Shown in pieces: positions 61,201 through 64,000 of a DNA stretch of 64,000 bases. The stretch is from Verrucomicrobiota bacterium (GTDB lineage Bacteria; Verrucomicrobiota; Verrucomicrobiia; Verrucomicrobiales; Akkermansiaceae): positions 1 through 64,000 of the forward strand of contig RDYP01000009.1 of the NCBI GenBank assembly GCA_004293445.1, in the 5' to 3' direction. Position 1 is the stretch's first letter. Each line of letters opens with the position of its first letter. The notes below the pieces were generated by a model. That model was not told the origin of the DNA. It was given only the letters and a program-made list of their open reading frames with translations, and ran no database searches. The translations under genes and the position numbers were made by a program.

Positions 61201-62348
61201 TTTGGATTTCCCTTATTGAAGTGGAGAAGCGCGGGGATTTTTTCGTGGCGGAGTTGCTGAATGGTTTTGATCAGCCCGGTGACGCCAGCGGCGCAGTCGA
61301 GGTGACCAATGTGGGTTTTTGCGGTTCCTAGTGCGCAGTGCCCGATGGTGCTGCTGCCGCCTTCGCGGAAGGCGCGGGTGAGGGCGGCGACTTCGATCGG
61401 GTCTCCAAGCGGGGTGCCGGTGCCGTGTGCTTCGACGTAGGATACCCTCGACGGATGGATGCCCGCTGCGGCGTGGGCGAGGCTGATCACCTCGGCCTGT
61501 GCTTTGAGGCCTGGTGCGGCAAACCCGACTTTATCGGCGCCGTCGTTGTTGACAGCCCAGCCTTTGATCACGGCGAGGATGGGATCGCGATCGCTGATGG
61601 CCTCGCTGAGTCGTTTGAGCAAGACGAGGCCGCAGCCGTGACCGAAGACCGTGCCATCGGCCTTTTCGTCGAAAGCGCGTACCGCCCCGTTCCCGGAGAC
61701 CATCGCATCTTCGGTGTAGAGGTAGTCGCGCTCTTGAGGGAAGCTGATCGAAACACCGCCGGCCAGTGCCATGTCGCACTGGTAGGTGAGGAGGGCGGTG
61801 GCTGCCTGACAGATGGCTACCAGTGAGGTCGAGCATGCTGTCTGAATGCTCATGCTCGGGCCTCGGAGGTTGAGCTTGTAGGAAACGCGGACGGGCATGA
61901 AGTCCTTGTCGTTGCCGAGCATGGTCGCGTATTCGGCCACTTGGTAATGGCGTGCGAGTTCCGCACCTTTGCCGAGATGATGGAGCAGGTAAGTGTTGAG
62001 GCTCAGCCCGGCGTAAACGCCGATCATGCCGGGGTACTGGTGTGGATCGTAGCCGGCGTCTTCGATCGCCTCCCACGCGCATTCGAGGAAGACGCGGTGC
62101 TGGGGGTCCATCAGCTCCGCCTCCGCCGGGTGGATGCCAAAGAACGAAGCATCGAAAAGGTCGGCTCGGTCCAGAATTCCGCGCGCACCGACGTAATGCT
62201 TGCCGTCGCCCTCGCTTCGTGCCGGGAAGCGACTGATGGAATCCTTACCTGCGATCAGATTTTCCCAGAACTCATCGGGATGGTCCGCGCCGGGGAAGCG
62301 GCCTGACATCCCGATGATGGCAATGGCTTCGGCGGGTTCCTCGTTCAT
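55263..62348 (-). CDS. Hybrid PKS/NRPS: KS - relic AT - ACP - aminotransferase - C - A - PCP
   Basis: A 2361-residue protein. KS (1-425) has Cys172 (QTACSTS), His308 (EAHGTG) and His349 (THIGHL). The next ~200 residues (~520-720) are an AT relic: GHSxG is replaced by GQGLG (599-603) and the small subdomain with the catalytic His is missing. ACP (757-830) has Ser789 in GFDSL. A PLP aminotransferase (~890-1290) has Asp1101 (VDELVTGFR) and Lys1129 (YGKDLSGG). C (1312-1740) has H1446HLVCDG; A (~1770-2260) has FTSGSTGRPKGV; PCP has Ser2303 (GGDSI). This is the layout of beta-aminoacyl synthases such as MycA or McyE. ATG 62348 overlaps the upstream stop (ATGA). Confidence 0.95.
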   Translation of the reverse strand: MNEEPAEAIAIIGMSGRFPGADHPDEFWENLIAGKDSISRFPARSEGDGKHYVGARGILDRADLFDASFFGIHPAEAELMDPQHRVFLECAWEAIEDAGYDPHQYPGMIGVYAGLSLNTYLLHHLGKGAELARHYQVAEYATMLGNDKDFMPVRVSYKLNLRGPSMSIQTACSTSLVAICQAATALLTYQCDMALAGGVSISFPQERDYLYTEDAMVSGNGAVRAFDEKADGTVFGHGCGLVLLKRLSEAISDRDPILAVIKGWAVNNDGADKVGFAAPGLKAQAEVISLAHAAAGIHPSRVSYVEAHGTGTPLGDPIEVAALTRAFREGGSSTIGHCALGTAKTHIGHLDCAAGVTGLIKTIQQLRHEKIPALLHFNKGNPNIDFANSPFVPVAKNRDWPRTEQTRIAGVSAFGVGGTNAHIVVEEAPAPLITDPGRAHQLLVLSAKSSTALERMSARLADHLERQMTLSDPCRDSLADIAFTLATGRKPFACRRAFLATHHAEAIAKLREPTDGEVSKKSPRFAFWFSGSDPQSKPLRHESLLSEPAYRNAIDEFSDQLPERLNGAPHHHPLHAFAGDYALAKLWLSWGLTPSLFLGQGLGQELADAVDGKITLETFIARVATEPHASKSLRTDASNALLDDPDLVILRIGSGTIPHNPDHQNRASERSCIIHGSPSGDQPLSELLAAAGALWRAGISIDWKACFGNAQRARVRLPTYPFDRQSYWIDRSQDSTLPPAKPEPFGQATPLAPNRPLRVADALRALVLELSGTIVEDDDASFAELGFDSLFFTQVVSAIHSRFGVQVPFRRLLGDLSSLTTLARHLDASVAIPEAEPHQIAPATKRDEAFPSRADHSPPKNAFTPSQQKFANELVARYARKSTASQANAWGFGAHGADVHREAGGDPTKNYSLHPIVSSRAKGSKIWDLDGNVYVDLSMEFGTCLFGHSPDWLLSALSRHLESGVASEDPPPITDRLAKKICELTRMDRARFYANSKDAISAAIQLARRVTGRSLVARFTRGCKDTSDDAFDRNSLSGKANLLLLDYASPSSIEILKTRGQELAAVLIEPAECHLPDLQLRDFLRQVRIITRASGTALLVDELVTGFRCHHGGAQGYFGIKADLAIYGKDLSGGLPIAVLTGKRECMDELGVVRRNDATLDDIDSCISSFADTFICHPLVLAAADSVIDQLKTAAPRLHIELAERVDRLCRTINRHFAEMGVPIRLHSFSSHAWIEHPPTWEHDGLLVLLLRDKGVHVRQGCLLHFSTAHDDDDLDHIIHAFITAVAELQSKGFFPDSTPQTVTLPTFPRIDTTATTAAQREIFHALIMGDEANLAFNQSQVIRFIGTLSVPALRTALLDLIVRHPALRSSFSSDGAMQIFHTAPRQIEIREHDLSALDATDRNNKWAELRKEETSTTFDLVHGPLFRLQLARFTDDHHELLVTAHHLVCDGWSFGVILADLAQAYNARKLGQLPHFPAAMSFASFARLQESHRDSPERLAAERYWTARFTQAAPTLELPTDRSRPPMKTFAGAMETMHLAPGLYARLKQSSPQLGGTLFSTLLATFATLLHRLTGQDDLVIGVPAASQARIGREDLVGHCLNFLPLRLQTTPGRSFKSFATEVKEQVLAAQEHHDFTLGSLLENLRLPRDASRLPLVNAMFNIDQSNIDHIHFDGLAIDIATNAKQHVNFDLFFNLVQSDERMTVECEYNPDLHDAATIRRWLACFEQLIDSAISHSDLPLQSLPILNTTESQLVLHKWNATTRDYPRDAVLHELVAEIAARTPEKIAIRCLDQTLTYSELEQRASAIAAHLQGCGVAHGDLVGIHLERSCDMIAGLLGILKCGAAYVPLDPSFPSERLGLMIADAGMELILSQTSLHRELPNSNAQIALIDAIDAHPQTFTRVEVSATDLAYVIFTSGSTGRPKGVRIPHRSVVNLLHSMHREPGLTHNDVLLAVTTLSFDIAALEFFLPLITGAQVVIATREVSIDGHRLASSIADDGITFLQATPITWRLLLEAQWNGKSGFKALIGGEAVPRDLINRLAPLCGEIWNVYGPTETTIWSTIAKLSDGRGPVSIGHPINNTQIFIVNDALQPQPIGIPGELLIGGDGLADGYHDLDELTADRFISHLDRRLYRSGDLARWNADGSLECLGRMDHQVKVRGFRIELGDIESHLEQHPSVAQAIVHVHDERLVAYVTMKPGGPDRSEARQDHRELREHLAARLPDYMLPAAFVSLEKMPLTPNGKVDRKALPAPNAALETAPREIIVALSGTERQLAEIWQQVLGLREVGRDDDIFALGGDSILIFQLSNHANRVGLPLSPAQIFRLRTIQALAAALEATAQHADTPSPIPRLNRDAYRR

Positions 62349-64000
62349 CGCGTGCGTTGGAAGCGGGAAAAAGCGTTGCGCTGAAGTTTCGCGCGGTCGG
62401 GAGCGGAAGTGCTGGGGGGACTTGCCTGTGGCTGGAATAGTCCGGCGAGGGAGGAGGCGGTGGGGCGGGCGAAGAGTTCGGTGATGGGTAACTCTCTTCC
62501 GCTTGGATCGCGGAGACGGGCGTGGATGGTGGCGAGGTCGATCGATGTGCCGCCGAGATCGAAGAAATTCGCATCGGGATCGTCGATGGTCTGCCCGAGA
62601 ACCTCCGACCAGAGGGTGAGGATGCGCTGTTCCGGGCTGGCATGGCTTGCAGCAGCGGGTTGGGGGAGCGTGTGGCATCCGCTTTCCATGAGGGCGAGGC
62701 GGTTCACCTTGCCGTTCGGAGTGAGTGGCAAGCTGCTCCGGAAGCGGAAGTGATGGGGGACCATGTAAGCGGGCAAGCGGTCCAACAGGTATTCCTTCAG
62801 TTCGGTGGTCGCGGTATCTCCCACGACGTGAGCGATGAGTCGGCCCTGGTCGGCGAGGACCACGGCATCGAGGACTTTCGGGTGATGGCGGAGGGCGCCT
62901 TCGATTTCACCGAGTTCGATGCGAAAGCCGTTTACTTTCACCTGCTGGTCGGTTCGTCCGTGGAACTCCAAGTTGCCGCAGGGAAGGCGGCGAGCGAGAT
63001 CGCCGCTGCGATAAAGGCTGTGGGCGAGGGCAAAGGCGTGGCGGGTTTTCGCGGGATCGCCGAGGTATCCGGCGCCAAGGCAAGCGCCGGCGATGCAGAG
63101 TTCACCGATCTCTCCGTCCTCGAGCGGGGCAAGGTCTTCATCGCGGATCGTCACCGTTACGTTGGGGATTTCTCGCCCGATGGGGATGGCTGGGAAGTCG
63201 TCGAGATTCCCCCGGTGAAGTCGGTGGAAGGTGCTGATGTCCGCGCATTCGGTGGGGCCGTAGGTATTGAGGACATCGGCCTTGCATGCCGGATGTTCGA
63301 GCCACTTGCGGAGACGTGGTAGGGAGATGGTTTCGCCACCGAGGACGACGCAGCGGAGCGACTGGAGGTCGGCGTAGTTGCGAGACGAGGCGGCCTCGAC
63401 CAATGGATCAAAGGCGCTCGGGGTGCAATTGAGGATGGTGATCTGCTGATCGCGGATGATCTGCAGGATTCGAGGTAGGTTGAAGATCGGTGAATCGTCG
63501 AGGATCAGGGCGCCGCCGGTGATCAGGGGAGCGAAGAGGTTTTTCTGAGTGAGGTCGAAGCCCGGAGAAGTGATGACAAGCGTGCGGTCCCGGGCATCGA
63601 GCGCGAGCTCAGCGAGGTACCAGTCGAGGAGATTGGCGAGGCTCCGGCGGAGGATCGAGGCCGCCTTGGGCTGTCCGGTGGAGCCGGAGGTGAAAATCGC
63701 ATAGATCGGGGCATCGGGCGCGCCGATCGAGGTGAACGGCGCGATGGAGCATGGGGAAGAGGCGGCTGGGCGATCGTCGAGTTCGATCAGTCTCGCCGTG
63801 CCTACATCCTTGAAACGGGGAGCGAGATCGCCGCGGGAGAGGATGATCCTGAGATCGGCCGAGGCGATCATTTGGGACAGTCGAGCGGGCGGTAGTTCGG
63901 GATCGAGAGGCACGTAAGCCGCCCCCGATTTCACCACGGCAAGCAGCGCGACGAGTAGTTCCGGAGATCGGTCGAGGCCGATTCCGATGTGGCAACCGGG
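62345..64000 (-). CDS. NRPS module, C-terminal part: A - PCP (partial, continues past the right edge)
   Basis: The last ~551 residues of an NRPS protein. The adenylation domain is cut before its middle at the edge; the visible part starts at GCHIGIGLDRSPELLVALL (A2 region). IFTSGSTGQPKAA is A3, with PKAA in place of the usual PKG. FDLTQKNLFAPL and NTYGPTECADI frame the pocket; YRSGDLARR (A7), GRTDQQVKVNGFRIELGEIE (A8) and PNGK (A10) follow. PCP has FFDLGGTSI with the phosphopantetheine Ser. Its PCP delivers the chain to the KS of the next protein. Upstream domains (C or initiation) lie outside the window. Confidence 0.92.
   Translation of the reverse strand, partial: PGCHIGIGLDRSPELLVALLAVVKSGAAYVPLDPELPPARLSQMIASADLRIILSRGDLAPRFKDVGTARLIELDDRPAASSPCSIAPFTSIGAPDAPIYAIFTSGSTGQPKAASILRRSLANLLDWYLAELALDARDRTLVITSPGFDLTQKNLFAPLITGGALILDDSPIFNLPRILQIIRDQQITILNCTPSAFDPLVEAASSRNYADLQSLRCVVLGGETISLPRLRKWLEHPACKADVLNTYGPTECADISTFHRLHRGNLDDFPAIPIGREIPNVTVTIRDEDLAPLEDGEIGELCIAGACLGAGYLGDPAKTRHAFALAHSLYRSGDLARRLPCGNLEFHGRTDQQVKVNGFRIELGEIEGALRHHPKVLDAVVLADQGRLIAHVVGDTATTELKEYLLDRLPAYMVPHHFRFRSSLPLTPNGKVNRLALMESGCHTLPQPAAASHASPEQRILTLWSEVLGQTIDDPDANFFDLGGTSIDLATIHARLRDPSGRELPITELFARPTASSLAGLFQPQASPPSTSAPDRAKLQRNAFSRFQRTR

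Noticed and set aside
62349-62678. N-terminal extension of the hybrid PKS/NRPS frame
   Set aside because: The added 110 residues are basic low-complexity and overlap the PCP of the upstream gene; ATG 62348 overlaps the upstream stop and sits just before the KS domain.
51248-64000. Assigning amino acids to the three A domains from the pocket residues
   Set aside because: Only part of each ten-residue code can be aligned reliably by eye; the hybrid-gene domain (FDIAALEFF, NVYGPTETTIW) looks like a small-residue pocket but this is not strong enough to state a substrate.
1-64000. tRNA, rRNA, tmRNA, riboswitch or CRISPR signals
   Set aside because: No cloverleaf-like, rRNA-like or regularly spaced repeat sequence was noticed; intergenic regions are mostly short.

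Overview
The window is a high-GC bacterial chromosomal segment, tightly packed on both strands. Gene content and order suggest Verrucomicrobiota, probably a Verrucomicrobiales member of the Luteolibacter/Haloferula kind. The pointers are a phoH - 7TM-HD phosphodiesterase - ybeY run, a GldA/GldF/GldG/DUF4340 ABC operon, a DUF6268 protein, a K+-independent H+-pyrophosphatase and many starts without a Shine-Dalgarno sequence. The taxonomic call is inference from gene content only. I saw no rRNA, tRNA or CRISPR array.

Layout. 1-1.2 kb: small orphan genes whose 3' ends carry a repeated, palindrome-like tail. 1.2-5.6 kb: a CPA2 cation/proton antiporter and a GspE/PilB - GspF/PilC pair for pilus or type II secretion. 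5.6-9.3 kb: biotin synthase, a secreted orphan, a MalY-type C-S lyase and a nucleotidyltransferase with a small overlapping partner, closed by a strong bidirectional terminator. 9.3-14.1 kb: the ABC/GldG/DUF4340 operon. 14.1-14.9 kb: a repeat block with two MITE-like units. 14.9-18.1 kb: phoH, 7TM-HD phosphodiesterase, ybeY. 18.2-23.3 kb: a QPCT-like M28 peptidase, ParB, a secreted protein coupled to a SET-domain protein, DUF6268, and two tail-anchored coiled-coil proteins. 23.6-25.5 kb: an ECF sigma operon with a small membrane protein and an HtrA/PDZ protein that has lost its catalytic triad. 25.5-28.7 kb: GNAT, an Rrf2 regulator divergent from cysE, smpB, rpoZ and DUF3147. 28.8-33.2 kb: a lysozyme-like orphan and a pqiA-pqiA-pqiB-pqiC lipid-transport operon. 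33.3-35.4 kb: a radical-SAM/TIGR03915 DNA-repair pair. 35.3-38.7 kb: an AraC regulator divergent from a desaturase-Rieske-NqrF fusion. 38.7-51.2 kb: mostly housekeeping (ogt, H+-PPase, rhomboid, mazG, ABC-F, fur, STAS plus PP2C, pgk, tpiA).

The last 12.8 kb (51.2-64 kb, minus strand) is a hybrid NRPS/PKS assembly line continuing past the right edge. In transcription order it reads: (edge) A-PCP; KS - relic AT - ACP - aminotransferase - C - A - PCP; C-A-PCP-TE. It should extend an aminoacyl chain by one ketide unit, aminate the beta-keto group, add two amino acids and release the product. The AT between KS and ACP has lost the catalytic Ser and about half its length, so the extender unit must come from an enzyme acting in trans.

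The most interesting items are this NRPS/PKS line with its dead AT, the single-chain desaturase-Rieske-NqrF oxygenase, the pseudo-HtrA in the ECF operon, the repeat tails at the left edge, and the divergent Rrf2/cysE pair whose start codons share one CATG.
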